Assembly (NCBI GenBank): GCA_033344915.1
Contig: JAWPML010000001.1
Span: 1 to 64,000, forward strand
DNA from: Acidimicrobiales bacterium
Lineage (GTDB): Bacteria > Actinomycetota > Acidimicrobiia > Acidimicrobiales > Aldehydirespiratoraceae
Reading direction: 5' to 3'
Length of the DNA stretch: 64,000 nucleotides
Program-made: the position numbers and the translations under genes
In this document: piece by piece, positions 41,741-50,110 of the stretch
How the letters are laid out: the number at the start of each line of letters is the position of its first letter
How positions within the stretch are numbered: the stretch's first letter is position 1
The notes under the pieces: model-generated
Told to the model about the DNA's origin: nothing
The model's input: the letters and a program-made list of their open reading frames with translations, nothing else
The model's database searches: none

Positions 41741-41761
41741 ATGAGGCAGAACAGTGAGTGA
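41741..41761 (+). CDS. Six-codon leader ORF overlapping the 3-hydroxyacyl-CoA dehydrogenase start
   Basis: M-R-Q-N-S-E-stop. A GAGACT hexamer (41729-41734) ends six bases before its ATG. Its frame runs over the GTG of the next gene (41754) and stops at 41761; a GAGG for that GTG lies inside it. The layout is the same as before the YihY/BrkB gene. Translation is inferred. Confidence 0.35.
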   Translation: MRQNSE

Positions 41762-42491
41762 ACGCATCGGGGTCATGGGTGCCGGGGTCATGGGCTCGGG
41801 CATCGCGCAGGTGATGGCGATCGCCGGGCACGAGGTCGTGTGCCGGGATCTGAGCGAGGACGTGCTCGCCGCGGCCCGCGAGGGGGTGGACACCGGTCGT
41901 TTCGGCGTCCGCGGCGCCGTCGAGCGCGGCAAGTTGACGACGGAAGAGGCGGACGCGGCACTCGCGCGGCTGACGTTCACGACCGATCTCGAACCGGCGG
42001 TCGACGTCGACGTCATCATCGAGGCCGTGCCGGAGAACCTCGGGCTGAAGATCCGGTTCTGGCGGGATCTCGACGCCCTCGCGCCGGAGCACACGATCTT
42101 CGCGAGCAACTCGTCGGGCTTTCCCATCGCCGCGATGGCGGCGGGAACCGACCGGCCCGACCGGTTCGTCGGCTGGCACTGGGCCTCACCTGCCCCGGTC
42201 ATGAAGCTCGCCGAGATCGTGAAGGGCCCCGAGACGAGCGACGAGACCGTCGACACGATCGTCCGGCTCGCCGGTGCCGCGGGCAAGAACCCGGTCGTCG
42301 TCAACGACACCGACCAGTCGTGGGGGTATGTCGCCAACCGGGTGTACTTCGCGATGGTGCGCGAGGCGAACCGCGTCGTCAGTGAGGGCGTCGCCACCCG
42401 CGAACAGGTCGACCAGCTGATGCGCGACTGTTTCCGGTGGCCGTCGGGGCCCTACGGCATGGTGGCCGGCGCCGGATCCGGGTGGTCGTGA
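41754..42491 (+). CDS. 3-hydroxyacyl-CoA dehydrogenase family protein
   Basis: A 245-residue NAD-dependent dehydrogenase of the HADH/FadB C-terminal type. The Rossmann motif G-V-M-G-A-G-V-M-G-S-G-I-A is at residues 6-18. A-S-N-S-S-G-F-P-I and G-W-H-W-A-S-P-A-P-V-M carry the catalytic region; the usual catalytic His appears as H in W-H-W. It is about 40 residues shorter than canonical HADH because the C-terminal helical domain ends early at G-S-G-W-S. First gene of a coupled operon with a small membrane protein and a Ddn-like enzyme. A beta-oxidation or hydroxy-acid role is likely. Confidence 0.85.
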   Translation: MSERIGVMGAGVMGSGIAQVMAIAGHEVVCRDLSEDVLAAAREGVDTGRFGVRGAVERGKLTTEEADAALARLTFTTDLEPAVDVDVIIEAVPENLGLKIRFWRDLDALAPEHTIFASNSSGFPIAAMAAGTDRPDRFVGWHWASPAPVMKLAEIVKGPETSDETVDTIVRLAGAAGKNPVVVNDTDQSWGYVANRVYFAMVREANRVVSEGVATREQVDQLMRDCFRWPSGPYGMVAGAGSGWS

Positions 42492-42748
42492 TGGACTGGC
42501 TCGGACTGGTCGGGATCGGCTTCCTGGCCGGCCTGATCGCCCGGATGTTCATCCACACCGGTCGCAGCTTCGGCTGCCTCGGCACGATCCTGCTCGGCAT
42601 CGCCGGCTCCTTCGTGGGCGGCCTGCTCGGATCGCTGCTGTCCGACGGTTCGTTCGACATCTCGACCTCGAGTTGGATCGGTTCGGTCATCGGCGCGATC
42701 GTCATCCTCGTCGTCGTCCGCTTCGTCGACTCCGGAGGCAACACGTGA
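42491..42748 (+). CDS. GlsB/YeaQ/YmgE-type small membrane protein
   Basis: An 85-residue protein of the transglycosylase-associated (YeaQ/YmgE, GlsB) stress-protein family, with three hydrophobic segments and the Gly-rich repeat G-I-A-G-S-F-V-G-G-L-L-G characteristic of it. F-L-A-G-L-I-A-R at residues 10-17 is the family start motif. Function uncertain despite the name. Overlaps the preceding stop by one base and the following start by four bases (GTGA). Confidence 0.85.
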   Translation: MDWLGLVGIGFLAGLIARMFIHTGRSFGCLGTILLGIAGSFVGGLLGSLLSDGSFDISTSSWIGSVIGAIVILVVVRFVDSGGNT

Positions 42749-43176
42749 GCGAACAGGACTACGAGGCCAGCCCCTACGACTGGGTGGCCGACCATGTCGA
42801 GCGCTACGAGCGCACGGGCGGCAAGGAGGGCGGGGAGTTCAACGGTGTCCCGTGCATCATCCTCACCACCACCGGCCGGAAGTCGGGGGTGCAGCGCAAG
42901 ACCCCGCTCGTGCGGGTGCCCCACGGCGACACCTACCTCGTGGTGGCGTCGATGGGTGGCCAGCCGACGCACCCCGCCTGGTACCTCAACCTGCTCGCCG
43001 ACCCGAACGTCACCCTCCAGGACGGCGCCGAGGTCCGGGACTTCACGGCTCGCCCCACCGAGGGCGACGAACACGCCGAGCTCTGGCAGACCGCCGTGGC
43101 CGTCTACCCGGAGTACGAGGAGTACCAGGCTCGGTGCGAACGCACGATCCCGGTCGTGAAGCTCGAGCCTCGCTGA
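42745..43176 (+). CDS. Nitroreductase/deazaflavin-dependent oxidoreductase (Ddn family)
   Basis: A 143-residue F420-type enzyme, second paralogue in the window. I-L-T-T-T-G-R-K-S-G at about residues 38-47 and A-S-M-G-G-Q-P-T-H-P-A-W-Y-L-N-L near 70-85 are the core. It is diverged from the copy at 1379, so duplication is old. In operon with the dehydrogenase and the YeaQ-like protein, it could act on the same metabolite; no direct evidence. Confidence 0.88.
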   Translation: MSEQDYEASPYDWVADHVERYERTGGKEGGEFNGVPCIILTTTGRKSGVQRKTPLVRVPHGDTYLVVASMGGQPTHPAWYLNLLADPNVTLQDGAEVRDFTARPTEGDEHAELWQTAVAVYPEYEEYQARCERTIPVVKLEPR

Positions 43177-43192
43177 ACCGGCGCGTCGACGC

Positions 43193-43792
43193 CTACGTGA
43201 AGTCCACGCTCGTGGCCATGCACGCCGCCGCGTCGTGGTCGGCCGCGTCGTCGTAGCGGACCCAGAACGCGAGCGCGTCCTGCGCGCCGTTCGCGCCGCC
43301 CGGGATCGGCACGTAGAGCGCGACCAGGAACGGCCTGTCGGCGTCCGGGTCGGCCGACACGTCCACCTGGACGAAGTCGGCGGTCAGGCCATCGATCGTG
43401 ATCGACTCGGCCTCGTCGGGATAGCGCTGCGTCTCGTTGCCGGAGTACCAGCCGAAGTCGAACCCGGCGGTCATCCCGTCGCGCTCGTAGAACCCGACGA
43501 GCGAGTCGATGCCCTGCACCTCCTGGTCCACGAGATCGGGGGGTCGGTGGAAGCTGAAGGGTCCGGCGTCGACGGCCACCCAGTCGGCGCCGACACAGTC
43601 GGGTGCGTCGGCCCCCGGTGTCGTCGTGGTCGTGGTGGTCGACGTCGGTCCGGGGTCATCCGGTGTGCCTTCGACGGTTTGTCCGGTCCCGTTCGTCTCC
43701 GCGGCGGGCGTCTCGTCGTCGTCACCGCACGCGGCCAGCACCAGGGAAGCGGCGAGCGCCACGGCGCACGCTCGACGAAATGTTGCAATCAT
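43193..43792 (-). CDS. Lipoprotein of unknown function
   Basis: A 199-residue exported lipoprotein, lipobox V-L-A-A-C with Cys at residue 22, then a Thr-rich linker that includes eight consecutive threonines. The mature domain (about 65-199) is a probable beta-sandwich with A-G-P-F-S-F-H-R-P-P near its start, a pattern of small surface lipoproteins; two Cys remain for one disulfide. A GAGGAG Shine-Dalgarno precedes the ATG, and CAGACT further upstream is a -10 candidate. It is divergent from the DM13 gene. Confidence 0.7.
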   Translation of the reverse strand: MIATFRRACAVALAASLVLAACGDDDETPAAETNGTGQTVEGTPDDPGPTSTTTTTTTPGADAPDCVGADWVAVDAGPFSFHRPPDLVDQEVQGIDSLVGFYERDGMTAGFDFGWYSGNETQRYPDEAESITIDGLTADFVQVDVSADPDADRPFLVALYVPIPGGANGAQDALAFWVRYDDAADHDAAACMATSVDFT

Positions 43793-43900
43793 GGGGCTCC
43801 TCGGAGTCTGTCGTTCCTCAGACGCCGGACGGGGGTGATCGGTTCCCGCGGTTGCAGAGGTTTCCGGGAACGATCGCGAGGAGATCGACGTTGGAGGGTC

Positions 43901-44536
43901 ATGCGCTCGCTTCTGTCCTGGGTCCGTGAGAACTGGAAGGTCACGCTCCCCGCCGGGCTCGTGGTCGGCGTGGTGCTGTTCTGGCTCGTGTTCGTCTATT
44001 TCGGATTCCAGACGCTCTTCTTCGACGACAAGGTCGACGAGGAGGGACCGGTGTTCGCCAGCGGTGCCGGTGCGTCCGGCCTGGAAGTCGACGCGCTCTC
44101 GCAGGACGACGCGGCGGCGATGAACGACGCCATGGACGAGCTCGGCACCGAGCTGGTGGACGAGGCGGACGATCCGATGCCCGACATGCCCGAACCGGAG
44201 ATCGTCACGCTCGTCAGCGGCTCGTTCGTCGACCGCAGTCATCCGGCCGAGGGCACCGCTCTGGTCCTCAACGACGGCACCGAGCAGCGCTTCCTGCGCT
44301 TCGAGGACTTCGCCACCGACAACGGCCCCGACCTCAACGTGTACCTGTCGACCGCGCCCGCCGACGCGCCGCCCGGTGACTTCGACGACGAGTTCGTCGA
44401 CCTCGGGGACCTCAAGGGCAACATCGGCGACCAGAACTACGAGATCCCGCCGGACGTCGATCTCGACCGCTTCACGACCGTCGTCATCTGGTGTGTGCGC
44501 TTCGGTGTGGCGTTCGGCGCCGCCGACCTCGCCTGA
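43901..44536 (+). CDS. Membrane-anchored DM13 domain protein
   Basis: A 211-residue protein with one N-terminal transmembrane helix (about 15-38), a polar spacer, and an extracellular DM13 domain (about 98-208). DM13 domains are proposed to bind a redox cofactor or metal; the single conserved Cys late in the domain is present in V-I-W-C-V-R-F. Domain strand L-V-S-G-S-F-V-D-R-S-H-P-A-E-G is characteristic. GGAGG four bases before the ATG sets the start. Confidence 0.85.
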   Translation: MRSLLSWVRENWKVTLPAGLVVGVVLFWLVFVYFGFQTLFFDDKVDEEGPVFASGAGASGLEVDALSQDDAAAMNDAMDELGTELVDEADDPMPDMPEPEIVTLVSGSFVDRSHPAEGTALVLNDGTEQRFLRFEDFATDNGPDLNVYLSTAPADAPPGDFDDEFVDLGDLKGNIGDQNYEIPPDVDLDRFTTVVIWCVRFGVAFGAADLA

Positions 44537-44555
44537 TCGGCGTCCGTCGACGGGC

Positions 44556-44561
44556 TACCGT
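44556..44561 (+). promoter_or_regulatory. -10-like TACCGT of the alkD-like gene
   Basis: TACCGT ends seven bases before the ATG at 44569. Confidence 0.5.
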
Positions 44562-44568
44562 CGGCCAC

Positions 44569-45258
44569 ATGGAACTCGACAAGGTCATGTCGACTCTCGA
44601 ACGCGAGGGCACCGCCCAGAACCGGAAGATCTACGCGCGCCACGGCGCGCAGGAGCCGATGTTCGGCGTGAGCTACGGCGCCCTCGGCAAGCTGGAGAAG
44701 AAGATCAAGACCGACCACGACCTCGGGCTCGCGCTCTGGGCGACCGGGAACCACGATGCCCGGATGCTCGCCGCCAAGATCGTCGAGCCGCAGGAATTCA
44801 CCGCGAAGCTGGCGGATCAGTGGGCCCGTGACGCGGTCTGCTACCAGACGGCCGGCGCGGTCGCCGACGTCGTTGGGGCCTCGTCGGTCGCCCGGTCCCG
44901 CAGCGATGCATGGCGCGACCGCAAGGGCGAGTGGGTCGCGAGTGCCGGGTGGGGCGTGTTGGCCCGCACCTGCGAGGACGAGGACCTGTGGGACATCGCG
45001 GAGTTGCGGGGGCTCGTGCGCCAGATCGAGGACGAGATCCACGACCGCCCGAATCGGGTGCGCCACGAGATGAACATGGCCCTCATCTGCATCGCGCTGC
45101 GCAACGCCGCCCTCCAGCGGCTCGCGATGAGCGCCGGCCGCCGGATCGGGGCGGTCGACGTCGATCACGGCGAGACGAACTGCACCACGCCGGACGCCTG
45201 CGACTACATCGAGAAGACGGTCGGCTACCGGCAACGGCGGGTGGTCAGATCCGGCTGA
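44569..45258 (+). CDS. DNA alkylation repair protein (AlkD-like)
   Basis: A 229-residue all-helical HEAT-like-repeat protein of the AlkD family, which removes cationic alkylated bases. Family marks are G-L-A-L-W-A-T-G-N-H-D-A-R-M-L-A in the first third and the C-terminal V-D-V-D-H-G-E-T-N-C-x-T-P-D-A block. It has the shorter, non-canonical form in which catalytic Trp/Asp cannot be assigned safely. The 3' end overlaps that of an AlkA-like glycosylase gene by 14 bases, so two alkylation-repair genes face each other. Confidence 0.85.
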   Translation: MELDKVMSTLEREGTAQNRKIYARHGAQEPMFGVSYGALGKLEKKIKTDHDLGLALWATGNHDARMLAAKIVEPQEFTAKLADQWARDAVCYQTAGAVADVVGASSVARSRSDAWRDRKGEWVASAGWGVLARTCEDEDLWDIAELRGLVRQIEDEIHDRPNRVRHEMNMALICIALRNAALQRLAMSAGRRIGAVDVDHGETNCTTPDACDYIEKTVGYRQRRVVRSG

Positions 45259-46141
45259 TGTCGTAGCGGAACGGGTGGGGCCGGTGCTGTTCCTTGCCGC
45301 CACCCCCGAGTTTCACCATGCGCACCACGCGTTGGCGGTGGCCGGCGAACGGCTCGAGGGCCTCGAGCATCGCCTGGTCGTCGCCCTCGACTCCCGTCAG
45401 CGCGAAGCTGACCATCCGCGGGATGTGGAGATCGCCGACCGGCACCGCGTCGGCATCGCCGCCGGCCACGGCGGTGGTGAGGCCGGTGGTCCACGGCCCG
45501 ATGCCCGGGAGTCGCTGGAGCCACTCGGTGGCATCGGCGGCCGGGATCTCGTGGAGCCGCTCGATCCGGTCGGCGTACTTCGCCGCCACTCGCAGGACCC
45601 GGGCCCGGCTGCGTTCGATGCCGACGGCGTGGAAGTCGTGGTCGGTGAGGCGCAGCAGGGCCGCGGGAGTCGGGAAACACGCGGACGGACCGACCGGCGC
45701 GGGAGTGCCGTAGCGCGCACAGAGGTGGCGGCGGCTGGCCTCGGCGTCGGCGGTCACGACCCGTTGTCCGATGGCGGCGGTGGCGAGCGACTCGTACCAG
45801 CGGCCGGTCGCGCCGATACGCACCGATGCGAACCGTTCACCCAGGGCCCGCACGGTCGGGTGGTCGGTGCGGAACTCGGACGGGTCGTCGTCGGCGCCGA
45901 GCAGCGCCGGCAGTCGGGTGAACGCCCAGTCCGTACCCGGACCCCACCCGTCCGCTCGCACGACGCCGGATCCGCTGCGGAACGCGACGACGGCGCTCCC
46001 CTCGGGCGTTTCGGTCGTCCACCAGTACACGCCGGCTCGCCGGCGGACCGTCTTCGCCCCCATCACCGCGAACCCGATGTCGAGCGGGTGCGACGGACGG
46101 TAGGTCATCGCCGCGGTCGGCTCGGGAGGCGAACTGCTCAC
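45245..46141 (-). CDS. DNA-3-methyladenine glycosylase-like protein (HhH-GPD)
   Basis: A 298-residue base-excision glycosylase of the AlkA/HhH-GPD superfamily. The hairpin L-P-G-I-G-P-W-T-T-G is followed 20 residues later by the catalytic Asp in V-P-V-G-D. The N-terminal ~90 residues, with F-A-V-M-G-A-K-T-V-R-R and Y-W-W-T, resemble the substrate-contacting domain of AlkA-like proteins. A GTG with GAGG upstream was chosen; ATG at 46108 is possible. Confidence 0.8.
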   Translation of the reverse strand: MSSSPPEPTAAMTYRPSHPLDIGFAVMGAKTVRRRAGVYWWTTETPEGSAVVAFRSGSGVVRADGWGPGTDWAFTRLPALLGADDDPSEFRTDHPTVRALGERFASVRIGATGRWYESLATAAIGQRVVTADAEASRRHLCARYGTPAPVGPSACFPTPAALLRLTDHDFHAVGIERSRARVLRVAAKYADRIERLHEIPAADATEWLQRLPGIGPWTTGLTTAVAGGDADAVPVGDLHIPRMVSFALTGVEGDDQAMLEALEPFAGHRQRVVRMVKLGGGGKEQHRPHPFRYDISRI

Positions 46142-46193
46142 GGCCTCATCATGGCCGCGATCCGTCGACTCGGCGGACCCGAACCCGACGGGC

Positions 46194-46583
46194 TCAGCCG
46201 GGGAGGAACTCCTGCTGGGCGTAGAGCAGCTCCGCGTGTTCGTAGAGCTCCCGATCGCTCGGCTCGTCGAGGCCCCATGCCGTGGCGGCCTCGGCCATCT
46301 TCGCCCGGGTGTTGACCCCGAGATAGCCGTCCACGGCGCCGAGGTCCTCGAAGAACCCGGCCCGCAGCAGGTTGAACTGGAGGCGGGTGACCTCCTCGAA
46401 CGACAGGGGTGCATCGGGCACGGCGTCGGTGGTCAGATCGACCGTGTCCTCGCTCGATTCGGCCTGCAACGCACCGTCCTCGCCCAACGCCTCGCTGAGC
46501 GCCGGCGACGCGAGCCGGACCGCGCCCCAGATGGCAGCGATCAGCAGTGCAAGGAGGGCGAAGCCCTGGATGTGAGTACGCAT
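46194..46583 (-). CDS. Small exported or membrane-anchored peptidoglycan-binding-like protein
   Basis: A 129-residue protein with an N-terminal hydrophobic segment (A-L-L-A-L-L-I-A-A-I-W-G) acting as signal or anchor. At about residues 65-105 it has a PG_binding_1-like repeat: L-Q-F-N-L-L-R-A-G-F-F, then V-D-G-Y-L-G-V-N-T-R-A-K-M, the usual x-G-x-x-G-x-x-T-x-x-A-x pattern. It probably interacts with cell wall. It is upstream of the AlkA-like gene in the same direction, 52 bases apart. Confidence 0.65.
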   Translation of the reverse strand: MRTHIQGFALLALLIAAIWGAVRLASPALSEALGEDGALQAESSEDTVDLTTDAVPDAPLSFEEVTRLQFNLLRAGFFEDLGAVDGYLGVNTRAKMAEAATAWGLDEPSDRELYEHAELLYAQQEFLPG

Positions 46584-46675
46584 GGGGGAGATGCCTCGAA
46601 GAGAAGGGTTGCACTCTTGACGTGTGGGACACCCTCGTGGTTCCCGATCGTCACGAAGCTGAAACCTTTCGCCGC

Positions 46676-46693
46676 AGTACCGGAATCGGTACT
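46676..46693 (-). terminator. Perfect hairpin at the end of the reductase-like gene
   Basis: AGTACCG and CGGTACT pair perfectly around GAAT. The hairpin begins inside the stop codon of the gene that ends at 46692. No T-run follows. The rest of 46584-46691 holds no further recognisable feature. Confidence 0.4.
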
Positions 46694-47774
46694 AGGCGGG
46701 GAGGTGACCGCCGAGCCCTCCGCCGACCACCGGCGGGAGATCGAGCGTGCCCTTGACCCCCGGGGTGGCGTCGACCAGCGCTGGGATCACATTGACGAGG
46801 CGGGCGGCCGCCGTGGCGTTGCCGCCGTCCGCCGGATTGTCGGTGCCGTCGGTGGCATGGATCGACACCTCCAGACGGGGACGCCCTTCGACCACGAGGC
46901 GATGCTCGCCAGTCTTGCCGGGCGCCGGCATCGGCCAGTCCGGAGCGATGTGGGGCGCGATCCGGGTGATGTGCTCGACGACGAGCCGCGGTTGACCGCC
47001 GATGTGCCCGGTCACCGCGAAGCGGAACGCGCCCTGGGTGTCGGCGTCGAAACGACCTTGGACGGTGTCGACCGGCTCGCTCAGGGGCAGGCGTTCGATC
47101 GATTCGGTGATGTCGTCGACCTCCACGCCGAGTCCGTCGGCCACCGTGCGGATCATGGGACCCCAGATCATCGTGGGTACCGAGGGGATGAGCATGGGTG
47201 GGAGGTAGTCCATCGGCTTGCCGAAGCCGATCACCTCACGAACGATCTCCGGCGCGTCGTAGGTCGAGTAGTCGAAGAGCTCCTGCATCCGGATCTCGTC
47301 GATCTGACCGGCGACACCGGACACGAGCAGGGGCAGGATGTCCTGCGCCCAACCCGGGTCGATGCCGGACACGTAGAAGCTCGACCCCCCGGTCTGGCAC
47401 GCCCCGTCCACCTTGGCCCGCAACCGGGCATCGGCGGTGGCGGGGTGCAGGAGTCCGTAGATCGCCGGCGTGACGACGCTGGCTCCGGCGCGCAGGCAGG
47501 CCAGCACGTCCTCGAGCGCCTCGGTCGGTCGGGTGTCGCCACTCGCGGCGTACACGACTGCATCCGGGTGTCGGCCCAGCACGGCTTCGACATCGTCGGT
47601 GGCGAGCACCCCGGTGGTGCCGATCGAGGCGAGGTCGCCGGCGTCCTGCCCGACCTTGGCCGCGCTGTGCACGACGACGTCGGCGAGCTCCAGGTCCCGG
47701 TGGGCGAGCACCGTGCGGATGGCGGTACGTCCGACGTTGCCCGTGCCCCAGACGACGACCCGCCGCGCGGTCAT
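46692..47774 (-). CDS. Dihydrodipicolinate-reductase-like NAD(P)-binding protein
   Basis: A 360-residue oxidoreductase of the DapB-like N-terminal Rossmann group with a long C-terminal domain. V-V-V-W-G-T-G-N-V-G-R-T-A is at residues 6-18. It matches a class of actinobacterial proteins annotated as amine- or diaminopimelate-dehydrogenase-like that are not true DapB; the C-terminal half has no DapB lysine signature. Substrate unknown. Overlaps the flavodoxin stop by four bases (ATGA), so the two may form a redox pair. Confidence 0.8.
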   Translation of the reverse strand: MTARRVVVWGTGNVGRTAIRTVLAHRDLELADVVVHSAAKVGQDAGDLASIGTTGVLATDDVEAVLGRHPDAVVYAASGDTRPTEALEDVLACLRAGASVVTPAIYGLLHPATADARLRAKVDGACQTGGSSFYVSGIDPGWAQDILPLLVSGVAGQIDEIRMQELFDYSTYDAPEIVREVIGFGKPMDYLPPMLIPSVPTMIWGPMIRTVADGLGVEVDDITESIERLPLSEPVDTVQGRFDADTQGAFRFAVTGHIGGQPRLVVEHITRIAPHIAPDWPMPAPGKTGEHRLVVEGRPRLEVSIHATDGTDNPADGGNATAAARLVNVIPALVDATPGVKGTLDLPPVVGGGLGGHLPA

Positions 47775-48217
47775 GCGTCGGCGGCGGTGCCGAGGCGCAC
47801 GCCGGCCTCATCGAGCGCGGCCACGACGAACCCGGCGATGCCCTCGGGGAGCTTGTGGCGTTTGAAGACGTTGCCACCGATCCAGTCGCCGCCCCGCAGT
47901 CTCACGACGTCGGCGAGTCCGTCGACGACCTTGCCGGCGTGGACGGCGTAGGTGAGGAACCCGGCGGTGGGTTTGCCCCAGATGCCCGGGAGATCGAGCA
48001 GGCGACCGGCATCGCCGGGGCGGTGACCCCCGATGATGAGTCCGTCGGTCCAGGTGCCCACGAACACCATGTCCGCGTCGCGCAGGAAGTCGAGGTTGGC
48101 TTTTCGTGACTCCCACACGCCGACCTCGTGGCCCAGCGATTCCGCGGCGGCACCGACTATTTCGGCGGCGCGCGCGGTGTTGCCGGTGCGGCTCTCGTAG
48201 ACGACGGCGACCTTCAC
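47771..48217 (-). CDS. Flavodoxin-family protein
   Basis: A 148-residue FMN-binding electron carrier. The phosphate loop is E-S-R-T-G-N-T-A near residues 8-15, matching the flavodoxin S/T-x-T-G-x-T pattern, and the domain has alternating strands and helices (F-V-G-T-W-T-D-G, G-F-L-T-Y-A-V-H). The GTG start is preceded by AGGAG at six bases, and a TATCGT hexamer lies further upstream. First gene of a two-gene operon with the DapB-like protein, to which it may pass electrons. Confidence 0.85.
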   Translation of the reverse strand: MKVAVVYESRTGNTARAAEIVGAAAESLGHEVGVWESRKANLDFLRDADMVFVGTWTDGLIIGGHRPGDAGRLLDLPGIWGKPTAGFLTYAVHAGKVVDGLADVVRLRGGDWIGGNVFKRHKLPEGIAGFVVAALDEAGVRLGTAADA

Positions 48218-48290
48218 GAGTGACTCCTGGTTGAACGATACGAAGCGTCCTGATCCTCGCAGGTCCGGCGCTGCCACGCACGGTTCGCCG

Positions 48291-50075
48291 TCAGGCGAGA
48301 ACGCTGCAGTTCCGACCCATCGCCTTCGCCCGGTACAGGGCGCCGTCGGCTCGGGTCTTGAGGCTCTCGGCCGGACCCGCCTCCAGCGTCGAGATGCCGA
48401 CGGAGACGGTCAGGCGCCCCCCGGGTTGGGTCTCGCCGCCGGTGATCTCTGCGTGCTCGACCGCACTTCGGATCCGCTCCCCGGCCTCACGGGCCTCCGC
48501 GACCGTCGCGGTCGGGAGGAGAACGGAGAACTCCTCGCCGCCGTAGCGATAGACGACATCGGTGGCGCGGACGTTGTTCTCGATCACTCGGGCCACGGTC
48601 TGGAGCGCGACGTCACCGGCCTCGTGGCCATGGGTGTCGTTGAACTGCTTGAAGTGGTCCACGTCGATCATGGCGAACGCCACCGGCGTGTCGTTCGCCA
48701 CGGCGGCCGCGAGTGTCGTCTCGAGATCGCCGTCGAGGCGGCGTCGGTTGCCGAGCGAGGTGAGCCCGTCGACCATCGCCAGGTTCTCGAACGAGTCGAG
48801 CTGGTCGGCGGACAGCAGGGCGCCGGCCAGCGCGGGGGCGAGGAGTTCGAGTCGGTGGCGGTCGTCGTTGCCGTAGGGCCGCTCCAGCTCCCGGCGAGCG
48901 ACGAGGATGCCGGCCATGGTCGCGTCGCTCACGAGGGGGACGGCGCACACCGCGGCGGTCCCGATCGCGGCGTCGCCGGAGAGCTCGGTGAGCAGAGGCT
49001 GTGCCGTCTCCGCAACGCGCTGGAGCGCGGACGTCGTGGTCACGCTGTCCGTACCGGCCCGGCGCAGGCCGTCGTCGGTGGCGCGGAAGACATAGGCACT
49101 GGTCGAGTCGGTGATCGCGGCCGCCGTGCTCGCGCCGATGGCGACGACGTCCTCCTCCTCGGTCGCGCCGGAGAGCCGCCGGTGGGCCTCCCAGATCAGT
49201 TCGGTGACGCGGTCGCGGCTCGCCGGCCGATCGCCGCGCCGGCGCCGCAACAGCAGCATCGTGAGGGCGACACCGACCAGCAGCCCGAGGCCGGCGATGG
49301 CGAGGATGGTCACCCACGGCGCTCCGCCGTCACCGGGCTCGCCGTCGAGGGCGTCGAGGCGGGCCTGGATGCCGGTGGGCTGGGCCGCAACCTGGCTGTC
49401 GCCGAGGCGTAGTTGGTTGATGTCCGCCGGATCCGCCAGGATCTCGAGGGCCAGCGGCAGCTCGTCGGCAACGACGGCATCGAGGATCCCGGCCGTGCGC
49501 AACGCACGGGCGTCGCCGAAGGTCAGCAGGTCGTGGAACGCGGCGATGTACAGCTCGCTCGGCACGACCCTGACGTCGCCGTTCGCGATGCGGGCCTTCT
49601 CGACCGCGGGGATGTCGTCGAGCGGCTGTTCGAGCGTCGCCGGGCTCCCGAGCGCAGCGAAGATCGCCGTCTTGGTATCGGCCAATCGGGCATCGACCTC
49701 GTAGAGCATGTCGACGATCTCTTCGCGCGGGACCTCCGCGGGCCACGGGCCGTAGGCGTCGTGGATGGCGGTGAACGCCGGGGTGTCGCCGCCCGCGAAC
49801 GCGTCGAGGTGCTCGAGGAGGGCGATCTCGAGGAAGAGGAGTTCGAGGGCTTGGTCGTTGAGATCGGGATCCCACACCGCGCCTGGCGGGCCGGGAGACT
49901 GGCCCGGAGCGGGGCTGTCGGTGAACGCGTCGTTCGGGCTCTGGAGCTCGAGTTCTCCCTGATCACCCTCCTGCGCGCCGACGGGTGAGCTGAGCAGGAC
50001 GAGTGCGAGCAGCGCGACGACGAGCAGCACCGATGCGAGCGGCGTCGCGGTGGCACGGCGGGCGCGGGAGAGCAT
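48291..50075 (-). CDS. Membrane-bound diguanylate cyclase with sensor domain
   Basis: A 594-residue c-di-GMP synthase. The order is: signal/first hydrophobic helix (about 12-34), an extracytoplasmic all-alpha region to about 245, one transmembrane helix (about 250-273), a GAF-like domain to about 425, and a GGDEF domain to the end. The active-site loop reads R-Y-G-G-E-E-F, the canonical active variant. The inhibitory I-site (R-x-x-D) is not evident. The ATG has GGAGA upstream. Ligand of the outer domain unknown. Confidence 0.9.
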   Translation of the reverse strand: MLSRARRATATPLASVLLVVALLALVLLSSPVGAQEGDQGELELQSPNDAFTDSPAPGQSPGPPGAVWDPDLNDQALELLFLEIALLEHLDAFAGGDTPAFTAIHDAYGPWPAEVPREEIVDMLYEVDARLADTKTAIFAALGSPATLEQPLDDIPAVEKARIANGDVRVVPSELYIAAFHDLLTFGDARALRTAGILDAVVADELPLALEILADPADINQLRLGDSQVAAQPTGIQARLDALDGEPGDGGAPWVTILAIAGLGLLVGVALTMLLLRRRRGDRPASRDRVTELIWEAHRRLSGATEEEDVVAIGASTAAAITDSTSAYVFRATDDGLRRAGTDSVTTTSALQRVAETAQPLLTELSGDAAIGTAAVCAVPLVSDATMAGILVARRELERPYGNDDRHRLELLAPALAGALLSADQLDSFENLAMVDGLTSLGNRRRLDGDLETTLAAAVANDTPVAFAMIDVDHFKQFNDTHGHEAGDVALQTVARVIENNVRATDVVYRYGGEEFSVLLPTATVAEAREAGERIRSAVEHAEITGGETQPGGRLTVSVGISTLEAGPAESLKTRADGALYRAKAMGRNCSVLA

Positions 50076-50110
50076 TGCTCTCCATCGGCAGCTTCAGTCC
50101 GAAGTGAACC

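Noticed and set aside
42450-42491. Early end of the 3-hydroxyacyl-CoA dehydrogenase as a second TGA recoding event.
   Set aside because: The next gene starts at once with its own family signature, and the C-terminus does not continue in frame with dehydrogenase-like sequence.
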